Source of the DNA: Streptomyces sp. NBC_00344
GTDB taxonomy: Bacteria > Actinomycetota > Actinomycetes > Streptomycetales > Streptomycetaceae
Reading direction: 5' to 3'
DNA: 64,000 nucleotides
Assembly (NCBI RefSeq): GCF_036088315.1
Contig: NZ_CP107996.1
Span: 4,485,501 to 4,549,500 of the forward strand
In this document: positions 46,135 through 54,943 of the stretch, one piece after another
How positions within the stretch are numbered: position 1 is the stretch's first letter
Layout: each line of letters begins with the position of its first letter
Position numbers and translations under genes: made by a program
The notes under the pieces: model-generated
Seen by the model: only the letters and a program-made list of their open reading frames with translations
What the model was told of the DNA's origin: nothing
Databases searched by the model: none

Positions 46135-47100
46135 ATGCGTCCTCTGCACCTCGCTCTGGCCGTGGCCGTCGCCGCGGTCTGGGGGATCAACTTCACTGTC
46201 GTCGAGGTCGGTCTCGGCCACTTCCCGCCGCTGCTCTTCTCCGCGCTGCGCTTTCTGGTGGCGGCGCTGCCCGCCGTGTTCTTCGTGGGCCGCCCGGGGG
46301 TCCCCCGGATGTCGGTCGTCTCCATCGGGCTGGTCCTGGGGGTGGCCCAGTTCGGGCTGCTCTTCACAGGGATGGACCACGGCATGGATGCCGGGCTCTC
46401 GTCCCTGGTCCTGCAGGTCCAGGCCGTCTTCACCGCACTCTTCGCGGCCGTCGCGCTGGGTGAGCGTCCGGGCCGGGCGCGGATCGCCGGTATGGCGGTC
46501 GCGCTCGCGGGTGTGGCGGTCGCGGCGGTGGACGAGGGCCTCAGCGGTCCGCTCACCGCTTTCGCGCTGGTCGTGGCGGCGGCGGCCTGCTGGGGAGCCT
46601 CCAACGTACTCACCCGCAGGGCCGCGCCGCCCGATGGCTTCAGCTTCATGATCTGGGTGTCCACCGTGCCCGTACTGCCGCTTCTCGGGCTCTCGTTGCT
46701 CTTCGAAGGGCCCAGGGCGGACGCCGAAGCCATGGCGTCGATCGACTGGGGCGGCGCCGGGATCATCGTCTATGTCGCCTGGGTGACCACGGTGTTCGGC
46801 TTCGGGGCCTGGGGATATTTGCTGCGCCACCATCCCGCGTCGTCGGTGGCCCCCTTCAGCCTCCTCGTCCCGGTGTTCGGGATGTCGTCGGCCGCCCTGG
46901 TACTCCACGAGAGCATCACACCGCTGCGCTGGTGCGCGGCTGTGCTGCTGGTGGGCGGGGTCGCCCTCACCTCGCTGCCGGGCTCCCGGTCAGCTTCCCG
47001 AGGAACTCCCGCCCGTCAGCCAGCAGCGGCGGCAGCTCCGCCGCCTGCGGGTACCAGCGCTTCTCGTACTCCCAGCACAGCCACCCCTCCGGCGAGTTGA
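46135..47100 (+). CDS. EamA/DMT-family transporter
   Basis: The 321-residue protein has ten predicted hydrophobic helices in two EamA repeats ('AVWGINFTVVEVGLGHFPPL', then 'AACWGASNVLTRRAA'). DMT exporters move amino acids, purines or drugs. The last 45 codons (47 residues after 'TSLPG') are not membrane-like, are rich in Ala/Pro/Ser and lie antisense to the sugar isomerase gene, so they may be a tail gained by loss of the original stop. An internal ATG start at 46135 fits the first helix. Confidence 0.85.
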   Translation: MRPLHLALAVAVAAVWGINFTVVEVGLGHFPPLLFSALRFLVAALPAVFFVGRPGVPRMSVVSIGLVLGVAQFGLLFTGMDHGMDAGLSSLVLQVQAVFTALFAAVALGERPGRARIAGMAVALAGVAVAAVDEGLSGPLTAFALVVAAAACWGASNVLTRRAAPPDGFSFMIWVSTVPVLPLLGLSLLFEGPRADAEAMASIDWGGAGIIVYVAWVTTVFGFGAWGYLLRHHPASSVAPFSLLVPVFGMSSAALVLHESITPLRWCAAVLLVGGVALTSLPGSRSASRGTPARQPAAAAAPPPAGTSASRTPSTATPPAS

Positions 47101-47764
47101 GGAGCTCCGCGCACTCCGCGAGCGGCAGCACACCCGCGCCCAGCGCGAGCGGGGTCGTGTCATCGGCCGACGCGATGTCCTTGACCTGGGTGTAGCCGAG
47201 GTGCGGGGCGAGCACCGCATGGCTGGCCGCCGGAGACTCACCGCCCAGCCAGGTGTGCATCACATCCCAGAGCGCGCCCACGTTCTTGTGGCCGACCGGG
47301 CCGATGATGCGCGCCGCGTCCGCGCCGGTGCGGTGCGAGTCGTGGGTCTCCAGCAGGATCCTCACGCCCTTGTCGGCGGCGAGCTCGGCCGCCACACCCA
47401 GCCTCCTGGCAGCGGCCGCCTCGGCCACCTCGGGGTCCTGATCTCCGCCGCCGGGGAAGACGCGGACGAACGGGGCACCTAGATCGGCGGCGAGGAGGAC
47501 CAGCTCGCTGATCTCGCCCTCGATCGCCTTGTCGTCGCCGGGGGCGGCGGCCCTGGCGTATCCGGCGACGCCCAGGATCTCGATCCCGCCGCGGGTGAAC
47601 TCCTCGACCGCCGCCTGCCGTTCGGCCAGGCCGGTGCCCGGATGCAGCGCCTCATCGGGGTGTGCCCGCAGCTCGACCCCCTGGTATCCGGCGCCGGCGG
47701 CCAGCCGCACCACGTCCTGGACGGAGATTCCTGGCACCCCGAGGGTGGAGAACGCGAACTTCAA
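46967..47764 (-). CDS. Sugar phosphate isomerase/epimerase-like TIM barrel
   Basis: The 265-residue product belongs to the AP endonuclease family 2 / sugar isomerase group ('FAFSTLGVPGISVQDVVRLA' at 4-23, 'GYQGVELRAH', 'LLETHDSHRTG', 'ALWDVMHTW', with metal-binding Glu/His/Asp). It starts at TTG 47764, in a TTGA overlap with the MarR-GNAT gene, with GGAAGGA upstream. The 3' end overlaps the EamA gene by 134 bases. The substrate is unknown. Confidence 0.85.
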   Translation of the reverse strand: MKFAFSTLGVPGISVQDVVRLAAGAGYQGVELRAHPDEALHPGTGLAERQAAVEEFTRGGIEILGVAGYARAAAPGDDKAIEGEISELVLLAADLGAPFVRVFPGGGDQDPEVAEAAAARRLGVAAELAADKGVRILLETHDSHRTGADAARIIGPVGHKNVGALWDVMHTWLGGESPAASHAVLAPHLGYTQVKDIASADDTTPLALGAGVLPLAECAELLNSPEGWLCWEYEKRWYPQAAELPPLLADGREFLGKLTGSPAAR

Positions 47765-48696
47765 CGCACTGTTCCTTCCTGTAGACCGAGCCGCCAGTCC
47801 TGTCCGACCAGATCCGCTCCATAGGAACGGTGCGGCTTCTCGGCGACGAGCGAGAACCCGGCGCCCTGATAGATCCTGCGTGCCGCTGCCAGCACGTCGT
47901 TGGTCCACAGCACCAACTCCTGGTACCCCGCATCCCGGGCAAAATCGACCACTGCCTGCACCAGTTGGGCGCCGAGTCCGAGACCGCGGGCCTCCGGCTC
48001 GACGAGCAGCAGCCGGAGCCGGGCCGTGCCGGGCGATCCGTCCCGTACACACATCACCGCGCCCGCCGGCCTGCCGTCGAACTCGGCGATCCAGACCCGC
48101 TCCAGATAAGGATCGTGGTCCTGGGTGAAATCGGCGATGATCCTGGCCACCAGCCCCTCGAAGTCCGCGTTCCACCCGAACTCCGCCGCGTACAGCGCGC
48201 CATGACGCTGCACGATCCAGCCGAGGTCGCCCGGGCCGGGGTCCCGGAGGGCCGGGCGGGCGCCGCCCGTGGGGCGAGGGTCCCGGAGGATCTCACGGAC
48301 GGTCCGCATGGCCTCGGCGAGCCGGGGCCGGTCGTCCGGTGCCACGGTCGCGAGCAGGGTGCTGACGGCTTCTCTCGACCGTTCGTCGAGCAGTGCGGCG
48401 GCCTCGCGGCCATGGGGGGTGAGCGTGATGCTCTGACGTCGCGAATCCAGCTGGGAGGGGGCCCGTTCGACCAGCCCTTCGCGTTCGAACCTGGCCAGCA
48501 GACGGCTCAGATACCCCGCATCGAGAGAGAGCTCCGCGCGGAGGTCGGCGGCGTCGGTACGGGAGGCGTGGGCGAGCTCGTAGAGGACGCGGGATTCGGT
48601 GAGGCTGTAGGGCGTATGGAGGTGCTTGCGGTAGTCGAGGGTGCCGATGAGGTTGGTGTAGAAGCGGTTGAAAGCACGGATCTCATGGACGGGCAT
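47761..48696 (-). CDS. MarR-type regulator fused to a GNAT acetyltransferase
   Basis: The 311-residue protein has an N-terminal MarR helix-turn-helix (about residues 1-140, 'LSLDAGYLSRLLARFEREGL', 'SRRQSITLTPHGRE') and a C-terminal GNAT domain (about 150-310; CoA site 'LLVEPEARGLGLGAQLVQAV'). Such fusions are common in actinobacteria and may couple sensing of an amine to its acetylation. Overlap with the next isomerase gene suggests the same pathway. TTGACTCCGTCAA (48721-48733) 25 bases upstream may be an autoregulatory site. Confidence 0.9.
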   Translation of the reverse strand: MPVHEIRAFNRFYTNLIGTLDYRKHLHTPYSLTESRVLYELAHASRTDAADLRAELSLDAGYLSRLLARFEREGLVERAPSQLDSRRQSITLTPHGREAAALLDERSREAVSTLLATVAPDDRPRLAEAMRTVREILRDPRPTGGARPALRDPGPGDLGWIVQRHGALYAAEFGWNADFEGLVARIIADFTQDHDPYLERVWIAEFDGRPAGAVMCVRDGSPGTARLRLLLVEPEARGLGLGAQLVQAVVDFARDAGYQELVLWTNDVLAAARRIYQGAGFSLVAEKPHRSYGADLVGQDWRLGLQEGTVR

Positions 48697-48720
48697 GCGG
48701 CCGCTCCCCGGATCATTTCC

Positions 48721-48733
48721 TTGACTCCGTCAA
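48721..48733. promoter_or_regulatory. MarR-type palindrome candidate
   Basis: TTGAC-TCC-GTCAA, 5-bp arms around 3 bases, 25 bases upstream of the MarR-GNAT ATG. Confidence 0.35.
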
Positions 48734-48873
48734 CGGTAAGGGGGTGGGGATCACCCGGCAAGACGGGGCGTCCGGGCGGACCCCCGGTCAGGGCCCGCCC
48801 CGGGGGCCGGCCGGGTGCTCCCCGCGTCCCGGCGGTCACCCGGCGCCCGCACCTCTCCTTGACGGATGGCAGG

Positions 48874-49941
48874 TCACCGCCCCGGAGCCGCCGTGGAGGA
48901 CCGGGCGATCAGCTCCGACGGCACCATCGCGATCCCGTCCGCGGGTGCCTCCTCCCGTCCCATCGCCAGCCGCCCGGCCCATGCCCCCGCCTCGTGCAAC
49001 GGCAGCCGTACCGTCGTCAGCGCGGGCACCACATCGACCGAGAAGGGCAGATCGTCGAAGCCCGCGACCGATACGTCCCCGGGAATGCGCAGGCCCTGCT
49101 CACGCAGCGCCGCGCACGCGCCCAGCGCCACTGTGTCGTTCGCGGCCACGATCGCGGTCAGGGAGGGCTCCCTGCGCAGCAGTTCCAGAGTGGCGTCGTA
49201 ACCGGCGCCGCGGTCGTACGGGCCATGGACGGTCAACCGGTCCTGGTCCATGTCGTCCACCAGACCCGCATCGGCCAGCGCCGCACGGTGGCCTTCCAGC
49301 CGGTGGCGGGTGGTGGTGCGTTCGACGGGGCCCGCGACATAGCCGATCCGGCGGTGGCCCAGTGACAGCAGATGCTCGGTGAGGCGCTGTCCGCCACCCC
49401 GGTTGTCGAAGGTCAGCGTGGTGGTGGCGGACTCGCTGCCGGGCAGCGGTGGCCGGCCGCACAGCACCACCCGGGTGCCCGCGTCGGCCAGCCTCACCAG
49501 TTTGGCCGAGACCGCGGCGGTGTGCGCCGGGTCCTCGATCGCGCCGCCGGTCAGCACGACCGCCGCGGCGCGCTGGCGCTGGAGCAGGGTGAGATAGGTC
49601 AGTTCGCGCTCCGGGGAGCCGCCGGTGTTGCAGACCACGGCCAGCTTCTCGCCGCCGCCCCGCCCGGTGCCCTCCTGGCCGCCGATCTCGGACTGCGCCG
49701 CGCCGGCCATGATCCCGAAGAAGGGGTCGGCGATGTCGTTGACCAGGATCCCGACCAGGTCGGACGTGGCGGCCGCCAGTGAACTGGCAGGTCCGTTCAG
49801 CACGTAGTCCAGGTCGTTCACCGCCCGCAGCACCCGCTCCCTGGTGGAAGCGGCAACGGGGTAGTTGCCGTTGAGCACACGGGACACCGTCGCCGGGGAG
49901 ACCCGGGCACGGGCCGCCACATCCGCGAGGGTCGTTGTCAT
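48874..49941 (-). CDS. LacI-family repressor of the divergent sugar cassette
   Basis: The 355-residue protein has the LacI helix-turn-helix ('TLADVAARARVSPATVSRVL', residues 4-23) and a periplasmic-binding-like effector domain ('LVGILVNDIADPFFGIMA', 'VAGFDDLPFSVDVVPALTTV'). It is divergent from the dehydrogenase operon, with a LacI-type palindrome at 50061-50076 between them. It presumably represses the operon until its sugar is present. Confidence 0.93.
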   Translation of the reverse strand: MTTTLADVAARARVSPATVSRVLNGNYPVAASTRERVLRAVNDLDYVLNGPASSLAAATSDLVGILVNDIADPFFGIMAGAAQSEIGGQEGTGRGGGEKLAVVCNTGGSPERELTYLTLLQRQRAAAVVLTGGAIEDPAHTAAVSAKLVRLADAGTRVVLCGRPPLPGSESATTTLTFDNRGGGQRLTEHLLSLGHRRIGYVAGPVERTTTRHRLEGHRAALADAGLVDDMDQDRLTVHGPYDRGAGYDATLELLRREPSLTAIVAANDTVALGACAALREQGLRIPGDVSVAGFDDLPFSVDVVPALTTVRLPLHEAGAWAGRLAMGREEAPADGIAMVPSELIARSSTAAPGR

Positions 49942-50060
49942 CTCTGCCTCCGTGACACTTCACTGCGCGGTCCGGCCGCGCTTCCTGGCTGTGCTCTCGA
50001 CCGTGCTGCGGCAGGGGCCCCTTGTCGGGGCCGGTCAGCGCAGGTTAGCTTCATAGCGCG

Positions 50061-50076
50061 TAGAAAGCGCTTGCTA
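50061..50076. promoter_or_regulatory. LacI-type operator before the Gfo/DUF993 cassette
   Basis: TAGAAAGCGCTTGCTA is a 16-bp inverted repeat with one mismatched pair and a central AAGCGCTT, typical for LacI/GalR proteins (the CG centre). It lies 21 bases before the GTG start of the oxidoreductase and covers the likely promoter. Confidence 0.75.
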
Positions 50077-50096
50077 TCGCCGCTTGGAGGAACTTC

Positions 50097-51248
50097 GTGA
50101 CGCGTAAGACAGTGCGGATCGCCATGAACGGCGTGACCGGCCGGATGGGATACCGGCAGCACCTGGTCCGTTCCCTCCTCGCGCTGCGCGAGCAGGGCGG
50201 CCTCGACCTGGGCGACGGCACGGAGTTGTGGCCCGAGATCGTGCTGGTCGGCCGCCGGGAGCACGCGCTGAGGACGATCGCCGCCCGGCACGGTCTCGAG
50301 CACTGGTCCACCGACCTGGACGCGGTACTCGCCGACCCGGCCGTCGGGATCTACTTCGACGCGCAGGTCACGTCGGCCCGTGAGGAAGCGCTGCGGAAGG
50401 CGATCGCGGCCGGCAAGCACGTCTACACCGAGAAGCCGACCGCCACCGGCCTGGCCGGCGCCCTGGAGCTGGCCAGGCTCGCGCAGGCCGCGGGGATCAA
50501 GCACGGCGTGGTCCAGGACAAGCTGTTCCTGCCGGGCCTGCTGAAGCTCAAGCGCCTCATCGACGGGGGGTTCTTCGGGCGGATCCTGTCCGTGCGGGGG
50601 GAGTTCGGCTACTGGGTCTTCGAGGGCGACTGGCAGGACGCCCAGCGCCCCTCGTGGAACTACCGCGCACAGGACGGCGGCGGCATCGTCGTCGACATGT
50701 TCCCGCACTGGGAGTACGTCCTGCACGAACTCTTCGGCCGGGTCACCTCCGTGCAGGCGCTCACCGCCACCCACATCCCGCAGCGCTGGGACGAGCGGCA
50801 CAAGCCCTACGACGCCACCGCCGACGACGCCGCCTACGGCGTCTTCCAGCTCGAGGGCGGCGTGGTCGCGCAGATCAACTCCTCCTGGGCGGTGCGGGTC
50901 AACCGCGACGAACTGGTCGAGTTCCAGGTCGACGGCACCGAAGGCTCGGCTGTCGCCGGTCTGCGCAACTGCCGTATCCAGCACCGAGGTTCTACCCCGA
51001 AGCCGGTCTGGAACCCGGACCTGCCCGCCGCCCACTCGTTCCGCGACCAGTGGCAGGAGGTCCCGGACAACCGTGACTTCGACAACGGCTTCAAGGTCCA
51101 GTGGGAGCTCTTCCTGCGCCATGTGGCGCTCGACGAGCCCTACCAGTGGGACCTGCTGGCCGGGGCGCGCGGAGTGCAGCTCGCGGAGCTGGGGCTCGCG
51201 TCCTCAGCCGAGGGCCGCCGTCTCGACGTTCCGGAGCTCTCGCTGTGA
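50097..51248 (+). CDS. Gfo/Idh/MocA-family NAD(P)-dependent sugar dehydrogenase
   Basis: The 383-residue protein has the N-terminal Rossmann fold ('IAMNGVTGRMGYRQHLVRSL' at 8-27) and the family's 'VYTEKPTATG' motif with catalytic Lys near residue 113. The large C-terminal domain has 'GGGIVVDMFPHWEYVLHELF'. It should oxidise a sugar or sugar derivative at a ring hydroxyl. GTG 50097 has GGAGG at seven bases. Its stop overlaps the next start by GTGA. Confidence 0.88.
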   Translation: MTRKTVRIAMNGVTGRMGYRQHLVRSLLALREQGGLDLGDGTELWPEIVLVGRREHALRTIAARHGLEHWSTDLDAVLADPAVGIYFDAQVTSAREEALRKAIAAGKHVYTEKPTATGLAGALELARLAQAAGIKHGVVQDKLFLPGLLKLKRLIDGGFFGRILSVRGEFGYWVFEGDWQDAQRPSWNYRAQDGGGIVVDMFPHWEYVLHELFGRVTSVQALTATHIPQRWDERHKPYDATADDAAYGVFQLEGGVVAQINSSWAVRVNRDELVEFQVDGTEGSAVAGLRNCRIQHRGSTPKPVWNPDLPAAHSFRDQWQEVPDNRDFDNGFKVQWELFLRHVALDEPYQWDLLAGARGVQLAELGLASSAEGRRLDVPELSL

Positions 51249-52405
51249 CGATTCTGCTCCCGCGGGCCGGCGGCGGCACGTATCGCTACACCCCGCGCAC
51301 CGAGCCCGCGGTGCTCGCTCCCGGCGGCGCTCCGCTCACCTCCCGCACGGTCTTCTCGGCCGCGCACGTCGTCGCCGATCCCTGGGCGGACGTCTCGCCG
51401 GATTCCCCGGCCGCCGTGGACTGGGAGGCCACACTGGCGTTCCGCCGCCATCTCTGGTCGCACGGTCTCGGCGTGGCCGAGGCGATGGACACCGCCCAGC
51501 GCGGTATGGGCCTCGACTGGAACGGCGCAGCCGAGCTGATCCGCCGGTCCGCGGCCGAGGCCGCATCGGTCGGCGGAGCCATCGCCTGCGGCGTCGGCAC
51601 CGATCAGCTCGGTCCGGGCCCGGCGGCCCTGCACGAGGTCGTCGAGGCGTACGAGGCCCAGCTGGCCCTGGTCGAGGAGACCGGAGCTCAGGCGATCCTG
51701 ATGGCCTCGAGAGCGCTCGCGGCGGCCGCGAAGAGCCCCGACGACTATCTGGAGGTCTACGGCCACCTGCTGCGGCAGTGCGCCGAACCGGTCGTCCTGC
51801 ACTGGCTCGGCCCGATGTTCGACCCGGCGCTGGACGGCTACTGGGGCTCGTCCGGCCTCGACACCGCGACCGAGACCTTCCTGCAGGTCATCGCGGCCCA
51901 CCCGGGCAAGGTGGACGGCATCAAGGTGTCGCTGCTCGACGCGGAGCGGGAAGTGGATCTCCGCCGCCGCCTCCCCGACGGGGTGCGCTGCTACACCGGG
52001 GACGACTTCCACTACCCGGAGCTGATCGAGGGCGACGAACACGGATTCAGCCACGCCCTGCTCGGCATCTTCGATCCGCTGGGCCCGCTCGCCGCCGCCG
52101 CGGTCCGGGTGCTGGACAGCGGTGACCGCGCAGGCTTCCGGGACATGCTCGATCCCACCGTCGAGCTGTCCCGCCATCTCTTCCAGCGGCCGACCCGTTT
52201 CTACAAGACCGGTGTCGTCCTGCTCGCCTGGCTCGCGGGCCACCAGTCGCACTTCACCATGGCCGGCGGCCTGCAGTCGGCCCGCTCGCTGCCGCACATC
52301 TCCCGGGCCTACGAACTGGCCGACCGGCTCGGCCTGTTCCCGGATCCGGCGCTGGCCCAGGCCCGGATGACCTCGCTTCTGCATGTGTACGGAGTCCAGC
52401 AGTGA
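51245..52405 (+). CDS. DUF993 protein, dihydrodipicolinate-synthase-like TIM barrel
   Basis: The 386-residue protein is of the DUF993 group, a TIM barrel related to class I aldolases. 'VDGIKVSLLDAEREVDLRRR' near residue 220 carries a likely Schiff-base Lys, and 'LHWLGPMFDPALDGYWG' near 187 is conserved in the family as I recall it. The function is unknown; an aldolase or lyase acting on the oxidised sugar is a plausible guess. Starts GTG 51245 overlap the dehydrogenase stop. Confidence 0.8.
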   Translation: MTILLPRAGGGTYRYTPRTEPAVLAPGGAPLTSRTVFSAAHVVADPWADVSPDSPAAVDWEATLAFRRHLWSHGLGVAEAMDTAQRGMGLDWNGAAELIRRSAAEAASVGGAIACGVGTDQLGPGPAALHEVVEAYEAQLALVEETGAQAILMASRALAAAAKSPDDYLEVYGHLLRQCAEPVVLHWLGPMFDPALDGYWGSSGLDTATETFLQVIAAHPGKVDGIKVSLLDAEREVDLRRRLPDGVRCYTGDDFHYPELIEGDEHGFSHALLGIFDPLGPLAAAAVRVLDSGDRAGFRDMLDPTVELSRHLFQRPTRFYKTGVVLLAWLAGHQSHFTMAGGLQSARSLPHISRAYELADRLGLFPDPALAQARMTSLLHVYGVQQ

Positions 52406-53286
52406 CCCAGGACCTCTCACGCCTCAGCATCAACCAGATGACCGTGAAGCAGCTCTCCCTGCCCGAACTGGTCGATGCCTGCCTGGACATGGGGATTCCC
52501 GGCGTCGGCCTCTGGCGGGAGCCGGTGCGGCAGTACGGCCTCGCGGCCGCCGCGAAGCTGGTGCGGGAAGCGGGTCTTGCCGTCACCACGCTCTGCCGGG
52601 GTGGATTCCTGACCGCGGCAGACCCGGCCGAGCGGGCCGCCGCGCTGGCGGACAACCGCGCGGCCGTCGACGAGGCGGCGACGCTCGGCACGGACACGCT
52701 GGTGCTGGTCTCGGGCGGCCTTCCGGCCGGCTCGAAGGACCTGCACGGGGCGCGGGAGCGGATCGCGGACGCACTGGCCGAACTGGGTCCGTACGCGGCC
52801 GGGCACGGGGTCCGGCTGGCGCTCGAACCACTGCACCCCATGTTCGCCGCCGACCGCTGTGTGATCTCGACCCTCGGCCAGGCCCTCGATCTGGCCGAAC
52901 GTTTCCCGGCCGGGCAGGTGGGCGTGGCCGTCGACACCTACCACGTCTGGTGGGACGACCGGGCTCCCGCCCAGATCGCCCGGGCGGGAGAGAACCAGGG
53001 ATGCCAGGGCGCGGCCCCGGCATCCGGCGGCGGGCCCGCGGCCGGGCGGATCCACACCTTCCAGGTGGCGGACTGGACGACTCCGCTGCCGGCCGGGGTG
53101 CTGAACGGACGCGGCCAGATCGGCGACGGTGCGATCGACCTGCGGCGATGGCGCGAACTGGTGGACGCCGCCGGCTATCGCGGCCCGATCGAGGTGGAGC
53201 TGTTCAACGAGGCCCTGTGGGAGCGCGAAGGTGTGGCGGTGCTGCGCGAAACCGCGGAGAGGTTCGCACGATTCGTCGTCCGGTGA
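52402..53286 (+). CDS. Sugar phosphate isomerase/epimerase-like TIM barrel (second copy)
   Basis: The 294-residue product has the AP-endonuclease-2-type fold ('SINQMTVKQLSLPELVDACL', 'GLWREPVRQYGLAAAAKLV', metal-ligand 'LALEPLHPMFAADRC' near 140, 'VGVAVDTYHVWWDD' near 173, 'GPIEVELFNEALWERE' near 272). GTG 52402 lies within the DUF993 stop (GTGA). Isomerases of this class often accompany Gfo/Idh/MocA dehydrogenases, as in 3-keto-sugar and inositol routes. Confidence 0.87.
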   Translation: MTQDLSRLSINQMTVKQLSLPELVDACLDMGIPGVGLWREPVRQYGLAAAAKLVREAGLAVTTLCRGGFLTAADPAERAAALADNRAAVDEAATLGTDTLVLVSGGLPAGSKDLHGARERIADALAELGPYAAGHGVRLALEPLHPMFAADRCVISTLGQALDLAERFPAGQVGVAVDTYHVWWDDRAPAQIARAGENQGCQGAAPASGGGPAAGRIHTFQVADWTTPLPAGVLNGRGQIGDGAIDLRRWRELVDAAGYRGPIEVELFNEALWEREGVAVLRETAERFARFVVR

Positions 53287-53302
53287 GGCGCGATCGCACC
53301 CC

Positions 53303-53328
53303 TCCGCGCTCTCCGCGGGGAGCGCGGA
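53303..53328. terminator. Terminator between the sugar cassette and rbsD
   Basis: Nine-bp arms TCCGCGCTC / GAGCGCGGA around an 8-base loop, 17 bases after the isomerase stop. The remaining 240 bases to rbsD show nothing further. Confidence 0.65.
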
Positions 53329-53571
53329 CGGGACCCGTGAAAATTACTGCCCGCAGCCGTACAACCCTTTCCGGGTGAGCGCAGTCGTACATGTCATCAG
53401 GGCTTCAAGGGGGACGGATCCGGGGGGAAACGGGGAGCTCTGACTCTGGGGGAGGGGAATGCGTTGGGGGTCCGGTCCACGACCGGACTCCCTCGCCATG
53501 CCGGGCCGGCACCCGCCGGGGGGCGGCGCGTCCGCGCGGCATCCGACCGAGTGCCGTGCGGCCGAGCAGTG

Positions 53572-53961
53572 TCAGAAGAAGACCCCGCACCGCAGCAGTA
53601 CGTTCGCGTACGGCGTGGCCTCACCCGTCCGTACGATCAGACGCGCCCCCGCGGACAGCGACTTCAGCTCCTCGTGCGGGACCAGCTCCAGGCCGGGGAA
53701 GTGCCCGCGCAACAGCCCCGCCGCGGCCGGATTCGCCTCACGTACCTCATCGGCGGCTGTCGCGCCCTCCACGACCAGCTCCGCCAGCAGCCCGTCGAGC
53801 ACCTCGTCGAAGGAGGGCACCCCGGCCCGGAACGCCAGATCGACCAACCGGGGCCCGCTGGGCACCGGCATTCCCGCGTCGCAGACCAGCACCCCGTCGC
53901 CGTGGCCCAGTTCGGCCAGCGCTCCGGAGAGCTGCCGGTTCAGAATTCCGGTCCTCTTCAC
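53572..53961 (-). CDS. rbsD: D-ribose pyranase
   Basis: The 129-residue protein interconverts the beta-pyranose and furanose forms of ribose so ribokinase can use it. 'MKRTGILNRQLSGALAELGH' at the N-terminus with the catalytic His in 'LGHGDGVLVCDAGMPVP' and the C-terminal 'RTGEATPYANVLLRCGVFF' are typical. Its GTG overlaps the rbsK stop (GTGA). Last gene of the rbs operon. Confidence 0.94.
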   Translation of the reverse strand: MKRTGILNRQLSGALAELGHGDGVLVCDAGMPVPSGPRLVDLAFRAGVPSFDEVLDGLLAELVVEGATAADEVREANPAAAGLLRGHFPGLELVPHEELKSLSAGARLIVRTGEATPYANVLLRCGVFF

Positions 53962-54863
53962 GGTGCTACGACCTCCTCGGCGGTGGGGTACGACTCCTGC
54001 GCCCCGGTCCCGGTGACCGCGGTGGCACCCACCCGCGCGGCGTAGCCCGCCGCCTCCACGAGACCTTCGCCCAGGCCCAGACGCCAGGCCAGCGCGGCGG
54101 TGAAGGCGTCACCCGCGCCGGTCGTGTCCACCGCTTCGACCCGGGGGCTCGGCACCCGGGTGACCACATCCGTACGGCGGTCGGCGACCAGGGCGCCCTC
54201 CGCACCCAGGGTGATCACCACCGAGCGCGGGCCGAGCCCGATGAGGGTCCGTGCCCAGCCCTCCGGGCCGGATCCCGCGGTGTCTCCGATCAGGACCCGG
54301 GCCTCGTGCTCGTTGACCACCAGCGGATCGCAGGCGGCCAGCACCTCGGGGGGCAGCGGCGCCGGAGGCGAGGGGTTCAGGACGAACCGGGTGCCTTCCG
54401 GGCGGGTACGGACCACCTCGGCCACCGTCTCCAGTGGGATCTCCAACTGCGCCGACACCACCCGGGCCGCCGCGATCAGGCCGCCCGCCGCCCGGATGTC
54501 CCCGGGGGTGAGCAGGGCGTTGGCACCCGGCGAGACCACGATGCTGTTGTCGCCCGAAGGATCAACGGTGATCAGTGCGACCCCGGTGGGCGCACCGCCG
54601 GCCAGCACACCGGAGGTGTCCACGCCGGCCGCGCGCTGCGCCTCGGTCAGCAGCCGTCCGTGGGCGTCGTCCCCGACCCTGGCGAGCAGCGCGCTGCGCG
54701 CGCCGAGCCGGGCGGCGGCCACCGCCTGGTTGGCCCCCTTGCCGCCGGGGTGAACGGCAAGATCGGAGCCGAGCACGGTCTCGCCGGCCGAGGGACGGCG
54801 TTCGACGCCGACCACCAGATCGGCGTTGGCCGACCCTACGACCAGCAGGTCGTAGTCGTACAT
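53958..54863 (-). CDS. rbsK: Ribokinase
   Basis: The 301-residue PfkB kinase phosphorylates ribose to ribose-5-phosphate. The N-terminal 'GSANADLVVGVERRPSAGET', 'GGKGANQAVAAARLG' (38-52) and the catalytic 'DTTGAGDAFTAAL' (Asp near residue 247) are seen. Follows rbsCB after 80 bases that include a small GGCCGC/GCGGCC hairpin. Confidence 0.94.
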   Translation of the reverse strand: MYDYDLLVVGSANADLVVGVERRPSAGETVLGSDLAVHPGGKGANQAVAAARLGARSALLARVGDDAHGRLLTEAQRAAGVDTSGVLAGGAPTGVALITVDPSGDNSIVVSPGANALLTPGDIRAAGGLIAAARVVSAQLEIPLETVAEVVRTRPEGTRFVLNPSPPAPLPPEVLAACDPLVVNEHEARVLIGDTAGSGPEGWARTLIGLGPRSVVITLGAEGALVADRRTDVVTRVPSPRVEAVDTTGAGDAFTAALAWRLGLGEGLVEAAGYAARVGATAVTGTGAQESYPTAEEVVAP

Positions 54864-54943
54864 GTGTGTCCTGCTTTCCGAGGGCCGCTCGAGGCGGCCG
54901 GGGGGGCGGCCCGGGGGATGGCCGAAGGGTGCGGTCGGGCGGG

